Origin: Clostridia bacterium
GTDB taxonomy: Bacteria > Bacillota > Clostridia > Oscillospirales > Acutalibacteraceae
Length of the DNA stretch: 64,000 bases
Direction of reading: 5' to 3'
NCBI GenBank assembly: GCA_017623235.1
Contig: JAGAPN010000050.1
Span: 26,383 to 90,382 of the forward strand
Every line of letters starts with the position of its first letter. Position 1 is the stretch's first letter. Below the pieces are notes generated by a model, which was given only the letters and a program-made list of their open reading frames with translations, searched no databases and was not told the origin of the DNA. The translations under genes and the position numbers were made by a program. Below, piece by piece: positions 37,607 through 45,840 of the stretch.

Positions 37607-38923
37607 TTAATACTCGTCTTCTGTGGCCAGCTTCTGGTTGGTGGCGTCTATCTGGGCCTGAAGAATGGGATATGTGGTCTCAACGTTGGTAGACCAGGGT
37701 GTGCCCCAATCAAGGGTGCTGTTGAACATAGTGAAGATTTCTTCCTGTCCGAAATTACCTACGCCTGCAACACGGCCCAGAACGGGAACCTGGTTTTTGC
37801 CGCTTTCGCACCACTCGGTAACCTCTTCAACGTCATCGGGATAATTGTAAAGGTCCTTATATTCCTGGTAAACCTCGCGGCCGTCCTCGGTATCCTGCAG
37901 CCATCTGCTTACGGCTGCCCAGGCCATTGCGCCGCCGGGATTCTTTGCGCCCTTACAGAGCCACAGACCCGAATAGTTAGCCAGGGTGTACCACTTATCA
38001 TCCCCTGCCATTTTGGGGGCGGGGGCTACGCCGATGGTGCCCTCGGTAAACTTGTTGGCATAGGCCGATACCTGCCAGCTGGAATCTACCAGCATAGCGC
38101 AGTTGCCCTCCCAGATATCTCCGCCTGCGGAGCCAATCTGGTTAACCTGATAAAGCACGTCCATAAACTTGGCAATCTTGGGACTGCGGATGTTATTTGC
38201 AAAGGTGCCGTCTTCATTGATGGTGACGAAATCCTCGCCGCAGGACATATAAGCGTCTATTGCGGTAACTGCGCCGCCGTAAACGTCGGCCGTGCCGTCA
38301 CCGTTGGTATCCTGGGTAAGCTCTTTTGCAAGCTCAAGGAATTTGTCCCAGGTCCACTGGTCCTTCTTGTAAAGCTCGTAAGGAGTTTCAAGACCTGCGT
38401 TTTCAAACATCTTACGGTTAAAATATGTACGACCTGCCGAGGTAGTTCTCACGTAGCAGTTGTAGTTAACGCCACGGTACTTTAGAGGATTCTCGTCAAG
38501 ATAAGACCAGAAGGGGTCAGAGGTGTCGATATGCTTGGAAACGTCATCAACCAGGCCGTTTAAGATAAAGTTGGGGAAATCGGCCATTTTGAAGAAAACC
38601 ATATCGGGGGATTGGTCAGACAGAATAAGCTGAATGGCCTTGCTGGTAAGCTCCTGATAGCTGGTACGAACAATCTCAATGCTGCAGCCGTATTTTGCCT
38701 TCATCTGCTTGTTGATAAAGCCAAGGGCGGTGGTGGGGTCGTCAAGGGCCTCCTGTGTGTCCCAGCAGAGCCATTGTACCTTGTCCGAGGCTATCTCAAG
38801 CTCGGGCAGGCTGGTGTTACCTCTGTCACCGGTTGCAGAGCCGTCGCCGCTGCCGCCGCAGCCTGCAAAGCAGCAGGCCACCATAGCCACAGCCATGAGG
38901 ATACAAACAATTCTTCTTAACAT
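37607..38923 (-). CDS. Sugar ABC transporter substrate-binding lipoprotein, first gene of the long operon
   Basis: 438 residues; ATG 38923 with CAGGAGGT upstream. Lipobox CCFAGC, then a Ser/Gly linker and the extracellular solute-binding type 1 fold (VQWLCWDTQEALDDP, SPDMVFFKMADFPNFILNGL, GDIWEGNCAMLVDSSWQ, GGAMAWAAVSRWLQDT). It binds an oligosaccharide outside the membrane and should deliver it to one of the two permease pairs downstream. Being promoter-proximal, it is probably the most highly expressed product of the operon. It is divergent from an AraC regulator gene. Confidence 0.9.
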   Translation of the reverse strand: MLRRIVCILMAVAMVACCFAGCGGSGDGSATGDRGNTSLPELEIASDKVQWLCWDTQEALDDPTTALGFINKQMKAKYGCSIEIVRTSYQELTSKAIQLILSDQSPDMVFFKMADFPNFILNGLVDDVSKHIDTSDPFWSYLDENPLKYRGVNYNCYVRTTSAGRTYFNRKMFENAGLETPYELYKKDQWTWDKFLELAKELTQDTNGDGTADVYGGAVTAIDAYMSCGEDFVTINEDGTFANNIRSPKIAKFMDVLYQVNQIGSAGGDIWEGNCAMLVDSSWQVSAYANKFTEGTIGVAPAPKMAGDDKWYTLANYSGLWLCKGAKNPGGAMAWAAVSRWLQDTEDGREVYQEYKDLYNYPDDVEEVTEWCESGKNQVPVLGRVAGVGNFGQEEIFTMFNSTLDWGTPWSTNVETTYPILQAQIDATNQKLATEDEY

Positions 38924-38956
38924 ACTATTTACCTCCTGAAAACTATTAAACGGGTC

Positions 38957-38967
38957 GTGCCTGGCAC
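38957..38967. promoter_or_regulatory. Short palindrome in the divergent control region
   Basis: GTGCC-T-GGCAC is a perfect 5-base inverted repeat about 35 bases upstream of the first operon gene, in the 127-base region shared with the AraC gene. It is a possible operator. No good -10/-35 pair for the leftward operon was found, which fits an activator-dependent promoter. Confidence 0.3.
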
Positions 38968-38992
38968 TAACCGATCATTAACAAAATATCCG

Positions 38993-39021
38993 TTGCAATT
39001 ATTTTTCAAATGCTTTATAAT
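38993..39021 (+). promoter_or_regulatory. Promoter of the AraC regulator
   Basis: TTGCAA (38993-38998), a 17-base spacer and a perfect TATAAT (39016-39021) end 29 bases before the AraC ATG. This is a strong vegetative-type promoter. Confidence 0.75.
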
Positions 39022-39050
39022 TCACTTGAAAATACCAACGGGGGTGCATT

Positions 39051-39935
39051 ATGAGAACCGAGCTGCCGTCAAAGAAGACAAACGAATCTCTTACCGAGTT
39101 CCACTTTGAGCATCTTTTTAAAATTTCCAGCTACAACGGCATTGACCTGCTGCAGTATTCCGACGTACAGTATGACCATTCCACCACGGTGCCGCCCCAG
39201 CACAAGCAGTGGTGTGATGAAATCACCTACGTCTATGGCGGACAGGGCACAATACTCCACAACGGACGTACCCTGGAAATATCCAGCGGACAGATACATC
39301 TCTGCAAAAAAGACGATATGCACCAGATTTTTAACGATAAGGGCGGTACCCTGCGTTTTTACTGCATAGGCTATCAACTATTTCCCGAAAACCCCCTCTA
39401 CCAGCTGGCAGAGCAGGTGCGGGAGGAGCTGGGGCAGAGTAAAAACCCTATTATCAACGACACCTGGGAGCTGCGCACCGCCTTTGAGCATGCCCTGTTC
39501 ACACTCTACGACCAGGAAAACAAGCAACTGTCGGAGCATATTGCCGTCAGCAGCCTAAACTATATACTGTCTGTTATACTTAACGGTTACCTTGGCAACA
39601 GAAACCGCAAAACAAAAAACATCTATTCAAAAGAAAATCTGCTATTCCAGATAATGGGCTACCTTAAGAGCAACATTTACGACATAGACGCCCTTAAGAA
39701 GATATCGGCGGAGTTTGGCTACAGCTACTCCCACCTGTCCCACTTTTTCTCTGAGGTTACGGGCAAAAACCTAAAGGAATATTTTACAAGCCTTCGGATG
39801 GAGGCCGCCCGTTCCCTGCTTATGGAAAACACCAGGGTCACCCAGGTTTCCGAGCTGCTGGGCTATTCCTCAATACACACCTTCTCCAGAGCCTATAAAG
39901 CCTATTTCCAGGTGCCGCCCAGTAACCCTAAGTAG
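39051..39935 (+). CDS. AraC family regulator, likely activator of the 16-gene operon
   Basis: 294 residues; GGGGGTG precedes the ATG. The N-terminal cupin-type sensor (about 30-130, with EITYVYGGQGTILHNGRTLEISSGQIHLCKKDD in outline) is joined to a C-terminal pair of helix-turn-helix motifs (about 190-290: LKKISAEFGYSYSHLSHFF and VTQVSELLGYSSIHTFSRAY). Its divergent position next to the operon's first gene suggests it senses a sugar and activates that operon from the shared control region. The C-terminus ends PPSNPK where the family usually has P..YR, a slight divergence. Confidence 0.88.
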   Translation: MRTELPSKKTNESLTEFHFEHLFKISSYNGIDLLQYSDVQYDHSTTVPPQHKQWCDEITYVYGGQGTILHNGRTLEISSGQIHLCKKDDMHQIFNDKGGTLRFYCIGYQLFPENPLYQLAEQVREELGQSKNPIINDTWELRTAFEHALFTLYDQENKQLSEHIAVSSLNYILSVILNGYLGNRNRKTKNIYSKENLLFQIMGYLKSNIYDIDALKKISAEFGYSYSHLSHFFSEVTGKNLKEYFTSLRMEAARSLLMENTRVTQVSELLGYSSIHTFSRAYKAYFQVPPSNPK

Positions 39936-40248
39936 ATTATAAAATATTTTTCTTTTTTTGTCTTTATCATATATAGGTCTATATGTTAGCATTTCTTGCA
40001 ATAACCGCCCCTCGGGGCCCCGCTAATGCGATTTGGAACCGCTAATGGTTTTTTGTGGCAAACTAACCATTTGTTGTTAATATCACACATATTATATACA
40101 GGTTTTGTATTTCATTAGTACACTTTTTATAAGCAATTAAAGGTTGCAAATTATTAGCATTTTTTATTATTATCCGCCCATTTTTCTAACACCACGAAAA
40201 ATTGTGCATTACTATCTTTTTTACCACAAAATCTTGGGAGTTGATTAA
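39936..40248. other. Intergenic stretch between AraC and MBL-hydrolase genes
   Basis: A 313-base AT-rich gap. It contains a small CCCC/GGGG inverted stretch near 40008-40019, a repeated CCGCTAATG (near 40020 and 40038) and poly-A/T tracts. I see no convincing RNA gene or coding sequence. The hydrolase gene may have a weak promoter in the last 100 bases, but none is clear enough to place. Confidence 0.5.
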
Positions 40249-41073
40249 ATGAAAATACAATTTTCAGGCACCGCCGCAGCCGAGGGAATTCCCGCCCTTT
40301 ACTGCCCCTGCGACACCTGCAAAAGAGCCCGTCTTTTAGGGGAATCGGAGCATCGCACCCGTTCCCAGGCCCTTATAAACGGCCGACTTATGATAGACTT
40401 TCCTCCCGAGACCTACGCCCACGCCCTGAAGGCAGGTATTGCCCTCGGAGAGGTTCATTCCTACCTTATAACCCACACCCACTCCGACCACTTTTACGCC
40501 AATGATATAGCTATGATCGGCGGGGTATTTTCCAATCTGCCGAAGGATGCCGAGGGGTATCATTTCTACGGCGGTGAGGAGATGGTGAAGTTAGGCGCTC
40601 CCTACGCTGAAAAGACCGAAGGCCTGGCACAGCTTCACACCTTGGAGCCCTTTAAAACCTACCAAATTGACGGCTTTTCGGTAACCCCCCTTAAGGCTAA
40701 CCACGGCACCGCCACACCTTATATTTATATAATAGGCGACGGCCAAAAAACTATGCTTTACGCCCACGATACAGGCCTTTTTCAAGAAGAAACAGAGGAT
40801 TATCTCTACAGAGAAAAGCCCTTTTTCGACCTGGTTTCCTTTGACTGCACCTGCGGCACCTGGCCGGATAAAAATTACGGCAGTCACCTCTCCTTCGGCA
40901 ATATAAAGCCCCTGGCCGAAAGGATGAAAAAAGAGGGTCTTATCTCGGATAAAAGCATACTTTGCGTAAACCATTTTTCTCACAACGCCTCAGACGTTCT
41001 TTATGAAAGCAGGGAGGCTTACGAAAAGGAAGGCTTTATTATGAGCCGCGACGGCCTGGAAATAGAGTTTTAA
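40249..41073 (+). CDS. MBL-fold metallo-hydrolase, PhnP-like
   Basis: 274 residues; GGGAG eight bases before the ATG. The metallo-beta-lactamase signature THTHSDHFYANDI supplies the HxHxDH metal ligands; further ligands are probably His in ANHGTATP, Asp in AHDTGLF and His in NHFSHN. The N-terminus (GTAAAEGIPALYCPCDTCK) is like PhnP and related hydrolases, in which a Cys cluster may bind zinc. PhnP relatives cleave cyclic phosphodiesters, but the substrate here is not determined. It is cytoplasmic and apparently a single-gene unit ending at a bidirectional terminator. Confidence 0.85.
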   Translation: MKIQFSGTAAAEGIPALYCPCDTCKRARLLGESEHRTRSQALINGRLMIDFPPETYAHALKAGIALGEVHSYLITHTHSDHFYANDIAMIGGVFSNLPKDAEGYHFYGGEEMVKLGAPYAEKTEGLAQLHTLEPFKTYQIDGFSVTPLKANHGTATPYIYIIGDGQKTMLYAHDTGLFQEETEDYLYREKPFFDLVSFDCTCGTWPDKNYGSHLSFGNIKPLAERMKKEGLISDKSILCVNHFSHNASDVLYESREAYEKEGFIMSRDGLEIEF

Positions 41074-41080
41074 AGCAAAA

Positions 41081-41105
41081 AATCCCGAAGTTTTACTTCG
41101 GGATT
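41081..41105. terminator. Bidirectional terminator
   Basis: A 9-bp stem ATCCCGAAG/CTTCGGGAT with a five-base loop is flanked by A and T runs on both sides. It serves the convergent hydrolase (+) and AraC (-) genes. Confidence 0.9.
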
Positions 41106-41113
41106 TTTTATAC

Positions 41114-41986
41114 CTATTCTCTTCTGTACTCGGTGGGACTTTTACCAAAATATTGCTTAAAGGCCCTGGAAAAGGTGTAGATAGAGGAATAATTTAAAAG
41201 CTCGGATATATCCCCTACCGACATCCTCCCCTCCTTTATAAGCATAGCCGAAACCTCCAGCCGCCTTTGGGTGTAATACTGCATCAGGGTTTCCCCCGTA
41301 GTCTTATGAAAAACGTCGGAAAGGTAGCTATAGCTGTAACCGAAAAGGTCGGACAGCTCGCTTAGGTTATTTAAGCTGTAAATGTGGTTTCCGATGTAGT
41401 TCATCATCTGGTAACACAGCTCCTGGGAGGAACCGATATTAAGGCTGATGCCGCTTTTCTTTCTTCCCTCAAAATCTCTGATAACGTACCGCATTATCTG
41501 GTTAAAGGTTGACTCCAGCATATAGTCGGAGTGTTCGTCGTTTAAAAATATTTCCGATATGCCGTTGCCTATGAGGTATTCAATATCCTTATCGGTAAAT
41601 ACCCGCTTGGTGGGGTCGCTGTAATACCGCATTATCTCTTCAAACCTGGTCATCAGTCCCTTGTCGTCAGGCCATATAGACAGAAAATTAAACTTCAGCG
41701 GCGCCTGCTTATCGGTGTTGATTTCGTGTATATCACCGGGGAAGGAAAGATAAATTTCCCCCGCTTTTATAGGTACCGACACTCCGTTGGTCACCACAAA
41801 GCCCCTGCCGTCAAGAATCTGGGTAAGCTCAAACCAGTTTCTGTGAATGTGCCTGTCAATTACGGTGTCCCTGGTACAGTGGGTACGGCCAATCTGCAGC
41901 AGATAGACGTTACCCAGCTTCAGGGGCTCCAAAACGTAGTATTTTTCTATATGGAATTTTCTCGGCAGAGTCGCTTTTTCATTCAT
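41114..41986 (-). CDS. AraC family transcriptional regulator
   Basis: 290 residues; GAGGGTGA precedes the ATG at 41986. A cupin-type N-terminal sensor (HIHRNWFELTQILDGRGFVV, IKAGEIYLSFPGDIHEI) is followed by two helix-turn-helix motifs (LSELSDLFGYSYSYLSDVF; VGDISELLNYSSIYTFSRAF) and the family's FGKSPTEYRRE end. It is divergent from the Gfo/Idh gene pair across 195 bases and probably controls it. It is clearly related in architecture to the other AraC protein in the window, so two sugar signals may be read here. Confidence 0.88.
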   Translation of the reverse strand: MNEKATLPRKFHIEKYYVLEPLKLGNVYLLQIGRTHCTRDTVIDRHIHRNWFELTQILDGRGFVVTNGVSVPIKAGEIYLSFPGDIHEINTDKQAPLKFNFLSIWPDDKGLMTRFEEIMRYYSDPTKRVFTDKDIEYLIGNGISEIFLNDEHSDYMLESTFNQIMRYVIRDFEGRKKSGISLNIGSSQELCYQMMNYIGNHIYSLNNLSELSDLFGYSYSYLSDVFHKTTGETLMQYYTQRRLEVSAMLIKEGRMSVGDISELLNYSSIYTFSRAFKQYFGKSPTEYRRE

Positions 41987-42181
41987 ACTGTCACCCTCTT
42001 AAATTATATCCCGACCGCGTTAATTTGTAAATAAAATGTATAATTTTTTCTTTAAAAACCGCATTTTTTGGATAGTAATCTAAAAAAATGCTAAATAATT
42101 GATAAAAAATAGCCATTCCAATGCCCTGCATACGACTATATAATATAATCAGAAAAAATTATTTTTACAGGAGTGAATAAA

Positions 42182-43243
42182 ATGAACAAAAAAGTTATTG
42201 CCGTTATCGGTTGCGGAAGAATTGCGCTTAACGCCCATTTCCCCGCCTTCAGCCAGATGGAGAACGTCCGTGTAAAGTATGCCTGCGATATCATTTTAGA
42301 TAAAGCAAAGGCTATGATGGAAAAGTTCCCCTTCATCGAGTCGGTTATAGAGGATTATAAGATTGCTCTTAACGACCCCGAGGTAGACGCAGTTTACGTT
42401 ATTACCCCCAACTATGCCCATTATACCATTACTATGGACGCTCTGAAGGCAGGCAAGCACGTTTTCTGCGAAAAGCCCATTACCGTTAACTACAAGCTTT
42501 CCTGCGAAATGGCCGAGGAGGCCGCCCGCCAGGGTAAAATTCTTAACATCGGCGTTTGCAACCGCTATCACAGGTCGGTAGAGATGCTGGAGCAGCTTAA
42601 CCGCGAGGGCAAGTTCGGTAATATCTATCACGTTTATTGCTCCTTCCGTTCCTTCCGTTGTATTCCCGGTCTTGGCGGCGCCTTCACCACCAAGGAGCAG
42701 TCGGGCGGCGGCGTTCTTATCGACTGGGGCGTACATTTCCTTGACCTTATTCTTTACATTCTCGGCGGCGCAAAGCTGGTTAACCTCACCTGCGACTCCT
42801 ACTGCGAGATGGCCAAGGATATGAAGGCATATAAGTATAACTTTATGTGGGCCGAGGATACCGCCGATATAGAAAACGGCACCAACGACGTTGACGACTA
42901 TATCAGCGGTTACATCCGCACCGATAAGGCCAGCATCTCCTTCAACGGCGCCTGGGCGCAGAACATCAACAAGGATGAGATGTTCATTGATTTCCTGGGT
43001 GACAAGTGCGGCGCCCGCCTTACCTACGGCGGCAAGTTTGAGATTTACGACGGCGCCACCCTGGAAATCATCAACCCCGAGTACGATATCCCCGATATGT
43101 ACCTCTGTGAGGATAAGGCCTTTATTGAGTCGGTTGAAAGCGGCGAAAAGAACCGTAACCACATTGAAAACATTCTTGAAAGCGCCAAGCTGTTAGACGC
43201 CCTTTATCAGTCGGCCGACAAGAAGGGAGAAATAGTGCTGTAA
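42182..43243 (+). CDS. Gfo/Idh/MocA family NAD(P)-dependent oxidoreductase
   Basis: About 353 residues. ATG 42182 has AGGAG eight bases upstream; a GTG at 42173 overlaps that site. The N-terminal Rossmann motif is VIAVIGCGRIALNAHFPA, followed by YVITPNYAHY and HVFCEKPITVN, where the EKP Lys is the conserved catalytic-site residue. The C-terminal domain has GGGVLIDWGVHFLDLILYILGG, which contains the active-site Asp and His. The enzyme oxidises a sugar, sugar acid or inositol-like hydroxyl in the cytoplasm. A TATAAT-like -10 lies near 42140 without a good -35, consistent with activation by the divergent AraC protein. Confidence 0.9.
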   Translation: MNKKVIAVIGCGRIALNAHFPAFSQMENVRVKYACDIILDKAKAMMEKFPFIESVIEDYKIALNDPEVDAVYVITPNYAHYTITMDALKAGKHVFCEKPITVNYKLSCEMAEEAARQGKILNIGVCNRYHRSVEMLEQLNREGKFGNIYHVYCSFRSFRCIPGLGGAFTTKEQSGGGVLIDWGVHFLDLILYILGGAKLVNLTCDSYCEMAKDMKAYKYNFMWAEDTADIENGTNDVDDYISGYIRTDKASISFNGAWAQNINKDEMFIDFLGDKCGARLTYGGKFEIYDGATLEIINPEYDIPDMYLCEDKAFIESVESGEKNRNHIENILESAKLLDALYQSADKKGEIVL

Positions 43244-43244
43244 T

Positions 43245-44093
43245 ATGAAAAGCATAGGTTTTGTTGATTATTATATAAGCGAATGGCACGCCAACAACTA
43301 TCCTGCCTGGATAGAACAGGCCTGCAAGGAAAACGGTCTCGACTACAAGGTACAGTACGCCTGGGCCCAGGTTGATACCTCCCCCGTTGACGGTGTTACA
43401 ACCGATAAGTGGTGCGAGAGCTTTGGGGCCACACGCTGTGCCACCCTGGAGGAGCTTTGTGAGAAAAGCGACGTTATCGTAATTCTTTGCCCCTCCAACC
43501 CCGAAAAGCATCTGGAATTTGCCAAGGTGGTGCTTCCCTACGGCAAGCCTACCTACATAGATAAGCCCTTTGCCGACACCATAGCCGATGCCGAGGAGAT
43601 GTTCGCCATCGCCAAAGCCCACGGCACACCCTTCTTCAGCTCCTCTGCCCTGCGCTACGCTACCGAGCTGGACGAGGTAGAAAGTCCCCTGGCGGTTTCC
43701 ACCCTGGGCGGCGGCTCCAATCTGGAGGAATACATTATTCACCAGGCCGAAATGGTGGTTAAAAAGATGGGCGTCGGCGCCCTGGCCGTAAAGGCGCAGG
43801 AGATAGGCAGTCAGTACACCTTTACGGTAAAATATCCCGACAGCCGCAGCGCCGCAATGCATTATGTAAAGGGTGGCGCACCCTTTGCGGTGACCCTTTC
43901 TCCCTCAGCCGAGGCCGACAGCCTCTACCTCCCAGTAGCATCCGATTTCTTTTACCTGCTGATAAAGGATATCCTGCGTTTCTTTGAAACCAAAACCCCC
44001 GGCTTCGACACCGCCCAGACCCTGGAGGTCAACAGAATTCTTGTGGGCGCAATTGCGGCCAAAAAATCCCCCGACAGCTGGGTAGAGCTTTAA
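43245..44093 (+). CDS. Short Gfo/Idh/MocA-like oxidoreductase
   Basis: 282 residues, one base after the preceding oxidoreductase gene and surely co-transcribed. The N-terminal half keeps the family pattern (VIVILCPSNPEKHLEFAKVV, YGKPTYIDKPFAD, with DKP in place of EKP). The usual glycine-rich GxGxxG loop is replaced by IGFVDYYISEWHANNYPAW, and the C-terminal domain is short. NAD binding is therefore uncertain and the protein may be a diverged enzyme or partner subunit of the full-size oxidoreductase. Such SEWHANNYP-type proteins occur beside Gfo/Idh enzymes in sugar loci. Confidence 0.8.
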   Translation: MKSIGFVDYYISEWHANNYPAWIEQACKENGLDYKVQYAWAQVDTSPVDGVTTDKWCESFGATRCATLEELCEKSDVIVILCPSNPEKHLEFAKVVLPYGKPTYIDKPFADTIADAEEMFAIAKAHGTPFFSSSALRYATELDEVESPLAVSTLGGGSNLEEYIIHQAEMVVKKMGVGALAVKAQEIGSQYTFTVKYPDSRSAAMHYVKGGAPFAVTLSPSAEADSLYLPVASDFFYLLIKDILRFFETKTPGFDTAQTLEVNRILVGAIAAKKSPDSWVEL

Positions 44094-44100
44094 TCAAAAA

Positions 44101-44126
44101 AAGAGTGTGCCTCGAGGCACACTCTT
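44101..44126 (+). terminator. Terminator after the oxidoreductase pair
   Basis: An 11-bp stem AAGAGTGTGCC/GGCACACTCTT with a TCGA loop, followed by a T-run. Confidence 0.92.
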
Positions 44127-44151
44127 TTTTTATTTAGATACAACTACCTTA

Positions 44152-44180
44152 TTGATTTTTTCTAATCTCTTTGATATAAT
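44152..44180 (+). promoter_or_regulatory. Promoter of parA-parB-serS
   Basis: TTGATT (44152-44157), 17-base spacer, perfect TATAAT (44175-44180), 30 bases before the parA start. Confidence 0.75.
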
Positions 44181-44210
44181 TAATTGGATATATATTTAAG
44201 GAGGGATACC

Positions 44211-44978
44211 GTGGGTAAAATCGTTTCGGTAGTTAACCAGAAGGGTGGCGTAGGTAAAACCACCACCGCCGTTAATCTTGCGGGGGGCCTGGGCAAGCTG
44301 GGCAAAAAAATTCTGCTGGTGGATGCCGACCCTCAGGGAAATACCACCTCGGCCTACGGTGTGGACAAGCAAAAGCTTGCCGCTTCCAGCTATGACCTGC
44401 TTATAGGCAAGGCCAAGGCGGCCGACGCCGTGGTTAAAACAAAGTTTGACGGGGTAGATATTATCCCCTGTAATATGGACCTGGCAGGCGCCGAGGTTGA
44501 GCTTATCTCAATCGACAGGCGGGAATCCCAGCTTCGGGATGCCCTTTGCCTTGTAAAGGGCGATTACGATTATATTTTCATCGACTGTCCCCCTTCTCTG
44601 GGTCTTATCACCATAAATGCGCTTTGCGCCTCCGATACGGTGCTGGTGCCCATACAGTGTGAATATTTTGCGCTGGAGGGTCTGTCCCAGCTTATCGCCT
44701 CGGTAAGGCAGATAAAAAGACTTTATAACCCCCTGCTGGAATTGGAGGGTGTACTGCTTACAATGTACGACGGCAGGCTTAACCTTACCCAGCAGGTTGT
44801 AGGTGAGGTAAAGCGCTTCTTTAAGCGTGAGCTTTACTCTACCACCATACCCAGGGCTGTCCGCCTTTCAGAGGCTCCCAGCTACGGTATGCCCATACAG
44901 TATTACGACCCCAGAAACAAGGGCGCCAAGGCCTACGATGCCCTGGCAGAAGAATTTATAAAGAGAAACGGAGGCTGA
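44211..44978 (+). CDS. parA: Chromosome-partitioning ATPase ParA/Soj
   Basis: About 255 residues from the GTG at 44211, which has AAGGAGG six bases upstream. The N-terminus begins with the deviant Walker A motif [16 protein letters not shown], followed by [14 protein letters not shown] and IIDCPPSLG-type [10 protein letters not shown] (Walker B). The C-terminal [15 protein letters not shown] block is typical of Soj. It binds DNA as an ATP dimer and moves ParB-bound origins during segregation. It is first of three genes; the usual neighbours gidA/gidB (rsmG) are not beside it. Confidence 0.95.
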   Translation: MGKIVSVVNQKGGVGKTTTAVNLAGGLGKLGKKILLVDADPQGNTTSAYGVDKQKLAASSYDLLIGKAKAADAVVKTKFDGVDIIPCNMDLAGAEVELISIDRRESQLRDALCLVKGDYDYIFIDCPPSLGLITINALCASDTVLVPIQCEYFALEGLSQLIASVRQIKRLYNPLLELEGVLLTMYDGRLNLTQQVVGEVKRFFKRELYSTTIPRAVRLSEAPSYGMPIQYYDPRNKGAKAYDALAEEFIKRNGG

Positions 44979-44982
44979 TGAT

Positions 44983-45828
44983 ATGGCAGTTAAAAAAGGC
45001 GGTCTGGGCCGTGGTCTTGACTCCCTCTTTGACGTAAACACCGACGAAAAGGCGGTTACCGAGGTAATGCTCTCCGAAATAGAGCCTAACCGTGACCAGC
45101 CCCGTAAGGATTTTGACGAGGCTGCTCTGGCAGAGCTGGCCGAATCTATAAGAAAACACGGCCTGCTGCAGCCTATACTTGTTCGCCCAAAGGCATCGGG
45201 CGGATATGAAATTATTGCAGGTGAGCGCCGCTGGCGTGCCTGCCGTATGGCAGAGCTTCGCACAGTACCCGTTCACATCCGTGAAATGGACGAGCGTGAG
45301 GTAATGGAGGTTGCCCTTATAGAAAACCTCCAGCGTGAGGACCTTAACCCCGTGGAAGAGGCCCTTGGCTACCGTTCACTTATGGTATCGTATAATCTCA
45401 CACAGGAGCAGGTGGCAGAGGCTATGGGCAAATCCCGCCCCGCTATCGCCAACACCCTGCGCCTTTTGGAGCTTACCCCCCAGGAAACCGAGCAGCTGAA
45501 GGCCGGTAAAATCTCGGCAGGCCACGCAAAGGCTCTGCTGTCGGCCGAAAAGGGCGGCGCCCTCAGGTCGGCTATGCTTAAGGCCGCTTTAGCAGGGGCC
45601 TCGGTAAGGGAGCTTGAGGCTATGCTTAAGGCCGCCAAGGCGGCTCCCAAAAAGCCCAAGGAGGAGAAAAAGCCCGACACCTACTATAAAGAGGTGGAGC
45701 TGGCTATAAAGAACGAGCTGGGCCGCACCGTAAAAATTACCCCCAAGGGTAAGGGCAAGGGCACTATTACCATTGAGTTCTACAGTAAAAAAGAGCTTGA
45801 AGATTTTGCAAAAAGACTTACAGAGTAA
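44983..45828 (+). CDS. parB: Chromosome-partitioning protein ParB/Spo0J
   Basis: 281 residues; GGAGG upstream. The N-terminal GRGLDSLF segment, the ParB/Srx CTPase motifs ([31 protein letters not shown]), a helix-turn-helix ([25 protein letters not shown]) and a Lys-rich linker before a C-terminal dimerisation domain are all in order. ParB loads at parS sites and slides as a CTP clamp, working with ParA. No parS-like TGTTTCACGTGAAACA site was noticed in this window. Confidence 0.95.
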   Translation: MAVKKGGLGRGLDSLFDVNTDEKAVTEVMLSEIEPNRDQPRKDFDEAALAELAESIRKHGLLQPILVRPKASGGYEIIAGERRWRACRMAELRTVPVHIREMDEREVMEVALIENLQREDLNPVEEALGYRSLMVSYNLTQEQVAEAMGKSRPAIANTLRLLELTPQETEQLKAGKISAGHAKALLSAEKGGALRSAMLKAALAGASVRELEAMLKAAKAAPKKPKEEKKPDTYYKEVELAIKNELGRTVKITPKGKGKGTITIEFYSKKELEDFAKRLTE

Positions 45829-45840
45829 GGAGATATAAAA

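Noticed and set aside
39936-40248. Possible riboswitch or small RNA in the gap before the MBL-fold gene.
   Set aside because: No conserved aptamer pattern or strong terminator-antiterminator pair could be recognised.
42296-43162. A 288-codon minus-strand frame opposite the Gfo/Idh oxidoreductase.
   Set aside because: The plus-strand product has all family motifs; the antisense product has none.
45829-45840. Possible T-box leader for serS.
   Set aside because: Only 12 bases separate parB and serS, too few for a T-box.
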